Of a DNA stretch of 64,000 nt, positions 15,825-24,472 are shown one piece after another (the first letter of the stretch is position 1; each line of letters opens with the position of its first letter). Made by a program: the position numbers and the translations under genes. The stretch covers positions 62,001-126,000 of the forward strand of contig JAQSWM010000008.1 of the NCBI GenBank assembly GCA_029266635.1, in the 5' to 3' direction. Source of the stretch: Sphingobacteriaceae bacterium. GTDB lineage: Bacteria > Bacteroidota > Bacteroidia > Sphingobacteriales > Sphingobacteriaceae. The notes under the pieces were generated by a model. The model was not told where the DNA came from, searched no databases, and was given only the letters and a program-made list of their open reading frames with translations.

Positions 15825-18506
15825 ATGAGCATCCCAAAAACATATAGTCCCAAAGAAGCTGAAGAAAAATGGTACCAGTACTGGCTTGATAAGAAGTTTT
15901 TCCGGTCGGTGCCGGATGAGCGAGAGCCTTATACCATTGTCATCCCTCCACCTAACGTTACCGGAGTGCTGCACATGGGGCATATGCTGAACAACACCAT
16001 TCAGGATGTGCTGATCCGCCGTGCAAGGATGCAAGGGAAAAATGCCTGCTGGGTACCGGGAACGGATCATGCTTCCATCGCCACCGAAGCCAAAGTTGTG
16101 GCTTTATTGAAGGAGAAGGGCATTGAGAAGAAGGACCTGAGCCGCGAAGAGTTCCTGGAGTATGCCATGGACTGGAAGAACAAATACGGTGGCATTATTT
16201 TGAAGCAATTGGAAAAGCTGGGGGCTTCCTGCGACTGGGACCGAACCCGCTTCACCATGGAAAAAGACTTTTCTGAAGCTGTTATCGATACTTTCATCCA
16301 TCTTTACAAGAAGGGGCTGATCTATCGCGGCGTGCGGATGGTAAACTGGGATCCAAGAGGAAAGACCGCGGTTTCGGATGAAGAAGTTATCCGTAAAGAA
16401 GTAAATCAGAAGCTGTACTACATTAAGTATCTAGTTGCGAGTTCCGGGTCGCCAGTTGAGGGAACTCACAACGCAACCCTCACAACTCACAACTCACTGA
16501 CCATCGCCACCACCCGTCCCGAAACCATCATGGCGGACGCTGCGATCTGCATCAACCCAAACGATGAGCGCTACACTCATCTAAAAGGAAAGAAAGTATT
16601 CATCCCGCTCATTAGCCGTGAGATTCCGGTTATTGAAGATGAATACGTGACCATGGATTTTGGTACCGGATGTCTGAAGGTAACTCCGGCGCACGACCTC
16701 AACGATTATGAGCTCGGCATCAGGCATAATTTGCCTGTGATTGATATCCTGAACGATGATGGTACGCTGAACGAAAAGGCTCAGATCCTTGTCGGCGAAG
16801 ACCGTTTTGCAGCGAGGAAAAAGATTGCCGCTATGCTGGAGGAAGCCGGGCATCTCGAGAAGGTGGAAGAATACAAATCGCAGGTGGGATATTCTGAACG
16901 TACGGATGCCGTGATTGAGCCGAAACTTTCCATGCAGTGGTTCTGCAAAATGGAAGAAATGGCAAAGCCTGCCTTGGAATATGTGCTGGATGGAGAGGTA
17001 AAACTGATCCCCGACAAGTTCATCAACACCTATCGCCACTGGATGGAGAATGTGAAGGATTGGTGCATCAGCCGGCAATTGTGGTGGGGCCAGCAAATCC
17101 CTGCATGGTATCTGCCGAATGGACAGTACGTTGTTGCTAAAACCAGAGAAGAGGCTTTCGAAGCTGCCAAAGCCCTCAACCCTCAACCCTCCACCTTCAA
17201 CCCTGACGACTTAAAACAAGACGAAGACGTAGTAGACACCTGGTTTTCTTCCTGGCTATGGCCAATATCCGTTTTTGATCCCACTGTGTTCGGTGATACT
17301 TCGAAGGAAGGCAACGCCGATCTCAACTACTACTACCCCACCAATGACCTGGTAACTGCACCGGAAATTTTATTCTTCTGGGTGGCACGGATGATCATGG
17401 CGGGGCACGAGTTTCGCGGAGAAGCTCCGTTCAAAAATGTTTACCTCACGGGCATTGTGAGGGATAAGATCGGCAGGAAAATGTCGAAGTCGCTGGGCAA
17501 CTCCCCCGATCCAATCAACCTGATTGAAAAATACGGCGCAGATGGCGTCCGCGTGGGCATGCTGTTGTGCTCGCCCGCAGGCAACGACCTGATGTTCGAT
17601 GAATCGTACTGCGAGCAGGGAAGAAACTTCGCCAATAAAATATGGAACGCGTTCCGTCTGGTGAATGGTTGGGAAGTAGATGATTCCTTGGCTAACCCAA
17701 ATCAGAAAGCAATAAGTTGGTTTGAAAGCCGCTTCAACCAGGCTGTTGAAGAAATAGAAAGCCATTACAGCCAGTACCGATTATCAGAAGCGTTGATGGG
17801 CATTTACAAGCTCGTTTGGGATGATTTCTGTGCATGGTACCTCGAAATGGTTAAACCTGCTTACCAGCAACCAATCGACAGAGAAACGTACACGGCCAGC
17901 ATTGCCTTCTTTGAGAAAGTGTTGAAGCTCCTCCATCCGTTTATGCCGTTCATCACTGAAGAGCTCTGGCACGAAGAACTGTTCGGCAAACGCAGCGAGA
18001 TGGAGTGCTGTATTGTGGCTGCCTATCCGCAGGTGGGCAATCAGGACAGAAACTTGCTCAAGGATATTGATCTGGTAAAACAGATCGTATCAGAGATCAG
18101 AAATATCCGAAACACGAAGCAAATTTCTCCAAAAGATCCGCTTCAGCTCGCCATCAAGGCAAATTCGTCAACAGATTATTCATCGTACAACAGTATTATT
18201 CAAAAGCTGGCCAATGTATCTTCGGTAGACATTGTGACAGAGAAAATTGCAGGTGCTTCTTTCCTCGCCGGAAACGACGAGTTCTCCGTTCCGCTTACAG
18301 AAAGCATTGATCCCGAGGCTGAGCGTCAGCGCATTCAGAAGGAAATCGATTACCTGCAGGGTTTTCTGCGCTCTGTTGATGCCAAGCTTGGCAACGAACG
18401 CTTCATGGCGAATGCCAAACCTGAGATAGTTGCTAACGAACAGAACAAAAAAGCTGATGCTGAATCTAAACTGCGTATTCTCCAGGAGAGCTTACAGGCA
18501 CTTTGA
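15825..18506 (+). CDS. valS: valyl-tRNA synthetase
   Basis: 893 residues from the ATG at 15825, which gives the typical opening (PKTYSPKEAEEKWYQYW). Class I motifs: HMGH at 50-53 within PPPNVTGVLHMGHMLN, and KMSKS in GRKMSKSLGNSPDP. The editing domain carries TIATTRPETIM, the anticodon domain follows, and the C-terminal tRNA-binding arm is the helical coiled coil (EAERQRIQKEIDYLQGFL). Two stretches stand out: about residues 204-224 just before TIATTRPET, and NPQPSTFNP near 450-458. Both are encoded by seven-base repeat tracts (see separate entries) and look like added peptide. The reading frame is kept. The gene stands alone; a lipoprotein gene with its own promoter follows. Confidence 0.97.
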   Translation: MSIPKTYSPKEAEEKWYQYWLDKKFFRSVPDEREPYTIVIPPPNVTGVLHMGHMLNNTIQDVLIRRARMQGKNACWVPGTDHASIATEAKVVALLKEKGIEKKDLSREEFLEYAMDWKNKYGGIILKQLEKLGASCDWDRTRFTMEKDFSEAVIDTFIHLYKKGLIYRGVRMVNWDPRGKTAVSDEEVIRKEVNQKLYYIKYLVASSGSPVEGTHNATLTTHNSLTIATTRPETIMADAAICINPNDERYTHLKGKKVFIPLISREIPVIEDEYVTMDFGTGCLKVTPAHDLNDYELGIRHNLPVIDILNDDGTLNEKAQILVGEDRFAARKKIAAMLEEAGHLEKVEEYKSQVGYSERTDAVIEPKLSMQWFCKMEEMAKPALEYVLDGEVKLIPDKFINTYRHWMENVKDWCISRQLWWGQQIPAWYLPNGQYVVAKTREEAFEAAKALNPQPSTFNPDDLKQDEDVVDTWFSSWLWPISVFDPTVFGDTSKEGNADLNYYYPTNDLVTAPEILFFWVARMIMAGHEFRGEAPFKNVYLTGIVRDKIGRKMSKSLGNSPDPINLIEKYGADGVRVGMLLCSPAGNDLMFDESYCEQGRNFANKIWNAFRLVNGWEVDDSLANPNQKAISWFESRFNQAVEEIESHYSQYRLSEALMGIYKLVWDDFCAWYLEMVKPAYQQPIDRETYTASIAFFEKVLKLLHPFMPFITEELWHEELFGKRSEMECCIVAAYPQVGNQDRNLLKDIDLVKQIVSEIRNIRNTKQISPKDPLQLAIKANSSTDYSSYNSIIQKLANVSSVDIVTEKIAGASFLAGNDEFSVPLTESIDPEAERQRIQKEIDYLQGFLRSVDAKLGNERFMANAKPEIVANEQNKKADAESKLRILQESLQAL
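16434..16497 (+). repeat. heptamer repeat tract with inverted repeat inside valS
   Basis: Five consecutive seven-base units at 16463-16497: three exact AACTCAC copies plus single variants AACGCAA and CCCTCAC. Just upstream GAGTTCC (16439-16445) is the perfect reverse complement of GGAACTC (16461-16467), and the outer GTTGC/GCAAC also match, so the block could fold into a hairpin. The period of seven shifts the frame at each unit, yet the total is in frame with valS. Confidence 0.7.
17173..17207 (+). repeat. second heptamer repeat tract inside valS
   Basis: Five seven-base units: two exact CCCTCAA copies, then CCCTCCA, CCTTCAA and CCCTGAC. The CCCTCAA unit is one base from the CCCTCAC unit of the first tract, so the two belong to one repeat type. 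It encodes a Pro/Asn-rich stretch (ALNPQPSTFNPDD) in ValRS. Confidence 0.7.
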
Positions 18507-18516
18507 TGAACTGCGA

Positions 18517-18547
18517 TTTGGAACTTTTAAGTTGAAGACTATCTTTG
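18517..18547 (+). promoter_or_regulatory. predicted promoter of the lipoprotein gene at 18567
   Basis: TTTG at 18517-18520, a 19-base spacer, TATCTTTG at 18540-18547. Both elements match the Bacteroidota consensus exactly, with the ATG 19 bases downstream. It is the best promoter match in the window. Confidence 0.75.
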
Positions 18548-18566
18548 GCTTACCTAAACTATTAAA

Positions 18567-19205
18567 ATGAAAAAGCTTTTCCTTTTTGTCATCGCGGCAG
18601 CGCTCTTCTCATGTCAGAATAAGCCACAATCATCAGAAGATAAAACACCGAAAGTAGATTCAAAGCTTCTGGTATCGTGCGAAGGAATTGGGGAGGTAAA
18701 GCTTAGCGATACCTATCAGGAGCTTGAAAAAAAGTTTGGCAAAGACCTGTCGGTTCATGAAAATACGGCGGCGGGCAGATATCTTACCCTGTGGGATGGA
18801 CAGCCTAAACAGTTGAATATCTATTTCGAAGAGAAAACTGAACCTTTCAAAAAGATAAGCTCTATAGAAACCTTTGCCAATGATGCACCTTACCAAACTG
18901 AAGATGGCGTGAAAGCCGGAATGACTGGCAAAGAATTGCAGAAAATCAACACCGATATGCCGGTTACTATGGTGAACCCGTACGCTGTAGAAAATCCCGG
19001 ATTGGTTAAAAGCTTCAACAACGGCCAGATCGCCACCAACAACCCTTGCCTGGGCGGGCACATGGAGGTTTCAAAACAACGAAATATTCCCGTAGATGAT
19101 CTTCGGTCGTTCCAGCAAGAAGAAATCGTAGACTCTTCGCATAAGCTGATGGCCGAGCGCATGGAAGTTGTGCTATCAACGCTCAGCGTATCAGCTAAGA
19201 AATAG
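18567..19205 (+). CDS. lipoprotein of unknown function
   Basis: 212 residues. A lipoprotein signal (MKKLFLFVIAAALFSC) puts the lipidated Cys at residue 16, followed by a Ser/Lys/Asp-rich linker. The mature part (about 35-205) is mixed alpha/beta: VSCEGIGEVKLSDTYQELEKKFG resembles the calcium- or ligand-binding start of several small periplasmic domains, and NNPCLGGHMEV near 165 is notable. I do not recognise the family. It has its own strong promoter and ends one base from the convergent HsdR-N-like gene. Confidence 0.8.
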   Translation: MKKLFLFVIAAALFSCQNKPQSSEDKTPKVDSKLLVSCEGIGEVKLSDTYQELEKKFGKDLSVHENTAAGRYLTLWDGQPKQLNIYFEEKTEPFKKISSIETFANDAPYQTEDGVKAGMTGKELQKINTDMPVTMVNPYAVENPGLVKSFNNGQIATNNPCLGGHMEVSKQRNIPVDDLRSFQQEEIVDSSHKLMAERMEVVLSTLSVSAKK

Positions 19206-19206
19206 A

Positions 19207-19659
19207 TCAGCGGTATTCGGGAAGCTCGTGAATAAAGGAATACGAACCCGACTCAAAGTTGATCTCGCAGAAATAATGCTGTAGCCCGTTGGTAACAGCC
19301 AGGAGTTTCACTTTGTGCACAATGTTGTACCGGGCAATCTGGTCGAATGTGCTTTGGCTGATCTTAACCTGCGGAGCCTTGCACTCAACCATCAGGATCT
19401 TTTCTCCGAGGTTATTGAACAGCACAATATCAGTGCGTTTACGAAGGCTGTTGAGCGTAAGCCCGCCTTCCAACCTCACAAGGCTGCGAGGGTAGCCCTT
19501 TTCTGTTATCAAATACTTCACAAAATGCTGCCTCACCCATTCCTCGGGCGTTAGCACCAGATATTTCTTGCGTATCTCATCAAAAATAAAAGAAGTGCTT
19601 CCCTCCTGCTTTAGCTTAAAAGGATATTGAGGAAGGTTAAGCTGAGGGGCCTGAAACAT
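19207..19659 (-). CDS. stand-alone HsdR N-terminal-like nuclease-fold protein
   Basis: 150 residues with the PD-(D/E)XK-type core of the type I restriction enzyme R-subunit N-terminal domain (HSDR_N): the helix ITEKGYP...LVRLEGGL, then KRTDIVLF (Asp77) and ILMVECKAP (Glu92, Lys94). All three catalytic positions are present. There is no helicase part and no hsdM/hsdS nearby, so it is not a restriction system. It is divergent from holA, a pairing I recall as common in Bacteroidota genomes, which hints at a replication- or repair-linked role. That role is inference. Confidence 0.85.
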   Translation of the reverse strand: MFQAPQLNLPQYPFKLKQEGSTSFIFDEIRKKYLVLTPEEWVRQHFVKYLITEKGYPRSLVRLEGGLTLNSLRKRTDIVLFNNLGEKILMVECKAPQVKISQSTFDQIARYNIVHKVKLLAVTNGLQHYFCEINFESGSYSFIHELPEYR

Positions 19660-19771
19660 TGGCGTAAATCTCTAAAGAAATGTTCGTTATCAAACCTGTG
19701 TGCAGCTTTAACTTTTCAACATCATTGTTACGCCTGTTTAAGCCATAGCAACATTTCGTAAATTAGCCCGG

Positions 19772-20803
19772 ATGTCTGTACAAAGTGTAGCTTCTGATCT
19801 TAAAAGCAGAAAATTCAAGCCTGTTTATCTTTTCCACGGCGAGGAGTCGTATTACATTGACGTGCTCGCTGAAATGCTTGAGAAGGGTGTTCTTTCGGAG
19901 GCAGAACGCGGTTTCAACCAAACTATTTTATACGGCAAAGACACGGATTTCATTACCATCCTGAACACGGCGAAGCGCTACCCAATGATGAGCGACTACC
20001 AGGTTGTACTGGTAAAAGAGGCTCAGGAGTTGAAGTGGGGCAAAGACGGCGACGACGCCAAGAAAGGGCCAGATCCGTTGCTTGCCTATCTGGAAAATCC
20101 ACTTCGCAGCACCGTGCTGATCTTTTGCTACAAACACGGAAAGTTCGATAAGCGCAAGAAAACCTACAAGGCTATTGAAAAGAACGGGATGGTATTTGAA
20201 TCAGCTACTATTTACGACAATAAAATTCCGGGATGGATTGAGAATTATGTAGGCGATAAAGGCTACCGGATCCAGCCGAGGGCGGCAGCGCTCATGGCCG
20301 AGTACCTGGGCAACGATTTGTCGAAAGTATCAAACGAACTCGACAAACTGATGCTGAATGTAGCGAAGGGACAGGAGATCAACACAGATGATGTTCAGAA
20401 GAACATTGGCATCAGTAAGGAATACAACGTTTTTGAGTTGCAGGGTGCGCTGTCGCGGAAGGACGTTTTTAAAGCTAACCAGATAATAGACTATTTTGCG
20501 TCCAATCCAAAGTCTAACCCAATTCAACTGGTTATAGGCACGTTAAATACCTATTTCAGCAGAGTGCTGAAGTACCATTATGTTGCGGATAAATCACAGA
20601 ACAACCTGGCAAAAGAGTTAGGGGTAAGCCCGTTCTTCGTGAGGGAATATGAAGTGGCGGGCAAGAATTACAACATTGGGAAGACGTTCAACGTGGTCAG
20701 CTACCTCCGCGACTGCGATCTGAAGAGCAAAGGTCTTGACGCCACGGGAAACACTGAACATGGCGAGTTATTGAAGGAATTAATCTTTAAAATTGTACAC
20801 TGA
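19772..20803 (+). CDS. holA: DNA polymerase III subunit delta
   Basis: 343 residues, usual for HolA, the clamp-loader wrench subunit that opens the beta clamp. The N-terminal motif KPVYLFHGEESYYIDVLAEML is the family hallmark (degenerate AAA+ domain I). Further matches are KRYPMMSDYQVVLVKEAQEL, LKWGK, IQPRAAALMAEYLGNDLSKVSNELDKL and the C-terminal collar domain with NPIQLVIGTLNTYFSRVLKYH. The start at 19772 places YLFHGEE near residue 17 as usual. The gene is complete. Confidence 0.95.
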   Translation: MSVQSVASDLKSRKFKPVYLFHGEESYYIDVLAEMLEKGVLSEAERGFNQTILYGKDTDFITILNTAKRYPMMSDYQVVLVKEAQELKWGKDGDDAKKGPDPLLAYLENPLRSTVLIFCYKHGKFDKRKKTYKAIEKNGMVFESATIYDNKIPGWIENYVGDKGYRIQPRAAALMAEYLGNDLSKVSNELDKLMLNVAKGQEINTDDVQKNIGISKEYNVFELQGALSRKDVFKANQIIDYFASNPKSNPIQLVIGTLNTYFSRVLKYHYVADKSQNNLAKELGVSPFFVREYEVAGKNYNIGKTFNVVSYLRDCDLKSKGLDATGNTEHGELLKELIFKIVH

Positions 20804-20884
20804 GGTTAAAAAACGTTAAAACCCATTCCGGCAGAAGCATCATAGTTCAACTTATCTATTTTAGAACACCGTTAACACATCTTA

Positions 20885-23587
20885 ATGAAGTTTGTAAAAG
20901 CATTTTATATCTCATTTTTCCTGATCATTGTTTCTTTGGTGAAAGGTTTTGGCCAGAGCGCTGATACTGTTAGTTTAAACACCATCATCACAAAAACCGG
21001 AGAATTCGCGACCAATTATCCGCAGGAAAAGGTACACCTGCATTTCGATAAACCATATTATGCTGTTGGCGATACCATCTGGCTGAAAGCTTACGTAACC
21101 ACAGGGCTGCACACGCCCTCACAGTTAAGCAAGATCATATATGTTGACATCATCAAAGGACAAGACTCGCTTGTACAAAGCCTGAAACTGCCTTTAACAA
21201 ACGGACTCGCCTGGGGCAATTTTAATTTAACGGCAACCAACTACCAGCAAGGCAACTATCACGTCCGGGCATATACGCGTTGGATGGTGAACTTCGATCC
21301 TGCTTACCTGTTCAATAAAACCATTTACATAGGCAGCAGCGAGAATCCGGTTACAACTAATATCCAATTTACCAAAACCGGAACAGGCACCAATGCCCGC
21401 ATCACGTACAAAACTCTTGAAGGCGTTCCATATGCCAATAAGAAAGTTAGCTGGGTGATCTATGGCTCTGATAAGGAGATCAAAGGGCGAGGCACAACGG
21501 ACCAGAAGGGCATCTTAAATGTTACCCTCCCGGCAACACAGCCGCAATCCCGCCCATCGCTCATCACGTCGATTGAAATGGATAACAAATTGGCGTCTAC
21601 CAACACCTTTGAGCTTAGGGCTGCATACGGTAAAATAGATCTGCAATTCTTTCCCGAAGGTGGCGAGCTTATCAGCGAACTTCCGGGCAAAGTTGCTTTT
21701 AAAGCCATTCGACCAGACGGGCTGGGAATAGACATCAAGGGAAAAATTACTGATAACGAAGGCAAAGTAGTGGCCGATTTTGCATCCCAGCACCTGGGCA
21801 TGGGCGCATTCACCCTGGTGCCCGAGCCAGGGAAAACTTACAAAGCTACAATCACTTCGCCCATCGGCTACAGCGAACCTTTTGCTTTGCCTGCGGTGAA
21901 AGAGAGCGGCATCAAACTTTCGGTGACTAACACCACAGCCTCCGAAGCCATAGGCGTCCGGTTTTTCTGCAACAATGCCTTTCTTGCCGCTAATCAGAAT
22001 AAAAGCTTTTACCTGGTTGCAAAGGTCGGCGAGGTAATCTGTTACGCAGCACAAACCATTCTTCAAAAGCAATTATACGTTGCGCCTATTCCCAAAAGCA
22101 AGTTTCCTACCGGGATTGCCCAAATCACCTTGTTCGATTCAAAAGGAACGCCTCTGAGCGAAAGGCTCACATTTGTTCAGCAACCTGATCTTTTGAGCTT
22201 GTCGATGAAAAGCGATAAGCCGATCTATGGCCGCAGGCAAAAAGTTAAGCTGGATATAGCCGCTAAAAACGGCACAGTGCCGACTGAGGCGAACCTTTCT
22301 CTCTCTGTTATTGATGAAAGCAAGGTACATCTGGATGAGAATGCTGAAACCACCATTCTCAGCAACCTTCTGCTCACATCAGACTTGAAAGGATTTGTGG
22401 AAAAGCCGAACTACTACTTCAATCGCCCATCCGAAAAAACCGCTGCAGACCTCGACATATTAATGATGACCCAAGGATACAGGCGCTTTACTTATGAGGA
22501 TATTTTGTCTAAACCTCCAAAGATAATTTTTGGCCCTGAACAAGGCATCGAGATTACTGGAACACTTAGAAATTCAACCGGGATGCCCATCTTTAAAGGG
22601 AATGTGAGGCTTTCTATTCCGGACAAATCGTATTCTGCATATGCTACAACAAACAGCAGAGGCGTTTTCAAATTTTCTAATCTCGCTATCGCGGATTCAC
22701 TTGAGGCCGTGATAACTTCTGCCGATTACCAGTACAAAAACCCGATGCTCACCATCGACCCAATGGGATTTCAGCCATCTTTCAACAGCATGTCGTCTCC
22801 TGCCGACATCGCCAACATAGACAGCGCTATGGAAGACTACCTGCAAAACAACAAGCGTATTTTCAAAAACTCGCACATGCTGAAAGATGTGGTGATTACG
22901 GCAAAAGCACCCGCCACCGCTCCGACCCATTCCGACTATCCTACCCTCAGCGGCTTGAGTATGTTACCCGACAGGCTTATAAAAGGCGATCAGTTAACCG
23001 GATGCAATGTGTTTTTAACCTGCCTGCAATCCAGCCTGAGCGGAGTCACTTACCGCGATGAAAACTTTTACATCACACGTGATTTCAACGCTGGCAACCG
23101 CACACCGATGCAAGTATTTTATAATGGCATGCCGGTAGATATGACATACCTGAATGCCATTGTTCCGGGCGACGTGGACAACGTTGAGGTGTTTTTAAAA
23201 GATGACCTGGGGCTCGTGAACCGAAATTATAACTCCAACGGCGCAATTGTGATAAACGGCAAGAAAGTAGAAAAGGGTAAGCAAATGAGTTTGGCTGAAA
23301 TAAAAAAGCTGCTGCCAAAGCCTGGCGAGGTTAAGTTTATGCCGCAAGGGTTCAGCGCTGTTAAAGAGTTCTATTCTCCGAGATACGTTGCACAGACAAT
23401 TAATACAGGAGCCGACCTGCGCACTACAATTTACTGGAATCCAAAAATCAAAACCGATAAAACTACTGGTGCTTCATCTGTGGAGTTTTTCAATGCCGAT
23501 GGACGTGGCACTTACACGGCAATTATTGAGGGCATTGACGCCGACGGGCACATCGGAAGATCTGTCTACAGGTATAAAGTGCAGTAA
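20885..23587 (+). CDS. secreted MG2/plug-domain protein related to TonB receptors
   Basis: 900 residues with a signal peptide (cleavage near FGQ). The first part (EKVHLHFDKPYYAVGDTIWLKAYV..., about 45-145) looks like the MG2 domain of alpha-2-macroglobulin-type proteins. Several Ig-like beta-sandwiches follow, then a carboxypeptidase regulatory-like repeat (about 555-625) and a TonB-plug-like domain (about 670-795: LKDVVITAK, VFYNGMPVDMTYLNAI, DVDNVEVFLKDDLGLV). The membrane barrel that normally follows a plug is missing, so the protein is probably periplasmic or lipid-surface associated. Bacteroidota carry many such proteins and none that I know of has a firm function. It is the sole gene in its transcript as far as spacing shows. 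Confidence 0.8.
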   Translation: MKFVKAFYISFFLIIVSLVKGFGQSADTVSLNTIITKTGEFATNYPQEKVHLHFDKPYYAVGDTIWLKAYVTTGLHTPSQLSKIIYVDIIKGQDSLVQSLKLPLTNGLAWGNFNLTATNYQQGNYHVRAYTRWMVNFDPAYLFNKTIYIGSSENPVTTNIQFTKTGTGTNARITYKTLEGVPYANKKVSWVIYGSDKEIKGRGTTDQKGILNVTLPATQPQSRPSLITSIEMDNKLASTNTFELRAAYGKIDLQFFPEGGELISELPGKVAFKAIRPDGLGIDIKGKITDNEGKVVADFASQHLGMGAFTLVPEPGKTYKATITSPIGYSEPFALPAVKESGIKLSVTNTTASEAIGVRFFCNNAFLAANQNKSFYLVAKVGEVICYAAQTILQKQLYVAPIPKSKFPTGIAQITLFDSKGTPLSERLTFVQQPDLLSLSMKSDKPIYGRRQKVKLDIAAKNGTVPTEANLSLSVIDESKVHLDENAETTILSNLLLTSDLKGFVEKPNYYFNRPSEKTAADLDILMMTQGYRRFTYEDILSKPPKIIFGPEQGIEITGTLRNSTGMPIFKGNVRLSIPDKSYSAYATTNSRGVFKFSNLAIADSLEAVITSADYQYKNPMLTIDPMGFQPSFNSMSSPADIANIDSAMEDYLQNNKRIFKNSHMLKDVVITAKAPATAPTHSDYPTLSGLSMLPDRLIKGDQLTGCNVFLTCLQSSLSGVTYRDENFYITRDFNAGNRTPMQVFYNGMPVDMTYLNAIVPGDVDNVEVFLKDDLGLVNRNYNSNGAIVINGKKVEKGKQMSLAEIKKLLPKPGEVKFMPQGFSAVKEFYSPRYVAQTINTGADLRTTIYWNPKIKTDKTTGASSVEFFNADGRGTYTAIIEGIDADGHIGRSVYRYKVQ

Positions 23588-24469
23588 TTAAGCTTGCTGA
23601 TGCTTTTCAATTAAGCTCTGAATGATGCCGTCTACCATACCTACTTTAGGCACATAGACCTGCTTGATGTCAGCCCATTTCATCACCGTAAGATAGATCT
23701 GGCAAGCCGGGATGATCACGTCTGCCCGGTCGGGATTTAAACCAAGCACGCTAATACGGTCGTGGAGGGAATATGCGCTTAAGCTGTTGTACATGGACTG
23801 GAGCTTGGGAAACGTAAGCGGCGCTCCTTCTTTCAACTCAGACATTCGGAAGAGCTTGTTGATATTCCCGCCCGTGCCGATGGCTACAAGGCTTTTGTAA
23901 TCTTTACAGTGTGTTCTAATCCACTGCTTCATGTCTTCCCAGGTTTCAGGCTTGTCTTGTTTATCTAAAATCCGGATAGTGCCGATGTTGAAAGAGTGGG
24001 AATCTTCAGGCTGACCATCAGAAAAAAGCGAAAGCTCGGTGCTGCCGCCGCCCACATCTATGTAGAGGTAATTTTTTCTTTTATCGAGCTGATCATTGGC
24101 ATGGCTTGAATAGATTATATGTGCCTCCCGCTGCCCCTCAACAATCTCCAGCGTTAAGCCGGCTTCCTGCTTTATTCTTTTAACTAAATCCTGCCCGTTT
24201 GTTGCTTCCCGCATGGCCGATGTTGCGCAAGCCAGGTAATCGTCCACATGAAAAACATCCATCAGATTCTTAAATGCCTGCATAGTTTTCACCAGCTCGT
24301 CGGCTTTGCTTTTGGATATAACTCGTTCCACAAAAGCATCCTCTCCTAGCCGGAGCGGCACACGCAACATGGTATTTTTCTTAAAGGAAATTTCTTCGGG
24401 TTTCTCAATGGTATCGGCGATTAGCAGCCTCACTGCATTTGAACCGATATCTATAGCTGCGTATCTCAC
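23588..24469 (-). CDS. ppx: Ppx/GppA-family phosphatase
   Basis: 293 residues, the short form with only the ASKHA phosphatase core. The phosphate-1 loop is AIDIGSNAVRLLI, then ATSAMREATNG, the catalytic Glu region IVEGQREAHIIYS and the phosphate-2 loop YIDVGGGSTELSLF. Members hydrolyse polyphosphate or (p)ppGpp. It follows ppk with only three bases between the genes, so polyphosphate is the likely substrate. The extra C-terminal HD-like domain of E. coli Ppx is absent, as in many Bacteroidota. It meets the 900-residue protein gene tail to tail with no bases between the two stop codons. Confidence 0.92.
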   Translation of the reverse strand: MRYAAIDIGSNAVRLLIADTIEKPEEISFKKNTMLRVPLRLGEDAFVERVISKSKADELVKTMQAFKNLMDVFHVDDYLACATSAMREATNGQDLVKRIKQEAGLTLEIVEGQREAHIIYSSHANDQLDKRKNYLYIDVGGGSTELSLFSDGQPEDSHSFNIGTIRILDKQDKPETWEDMKQWIRTHCKDYKSLVAIGTGGNINKLFRMSELKEGAPLTFPKLQSMYNSLSAYSLHDRISVLGLNPDRADVIIPACQIYLTVMKWADIKQVYVPKVGMVDGIIQSLIEKHQQA

Positions 24470-24472
24470 CTT

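Noticed and set aside
16463-16497. CRISPR-like array in valS
   Set aside because: Units are seven bases with no spacers and lie within a conserved gene.
19207-19659. Type I restriction-modification system
   Set aside because: Only the HsdR N-terminal-like core is present; there is no helicase part, hsdM or hsdS nearby.
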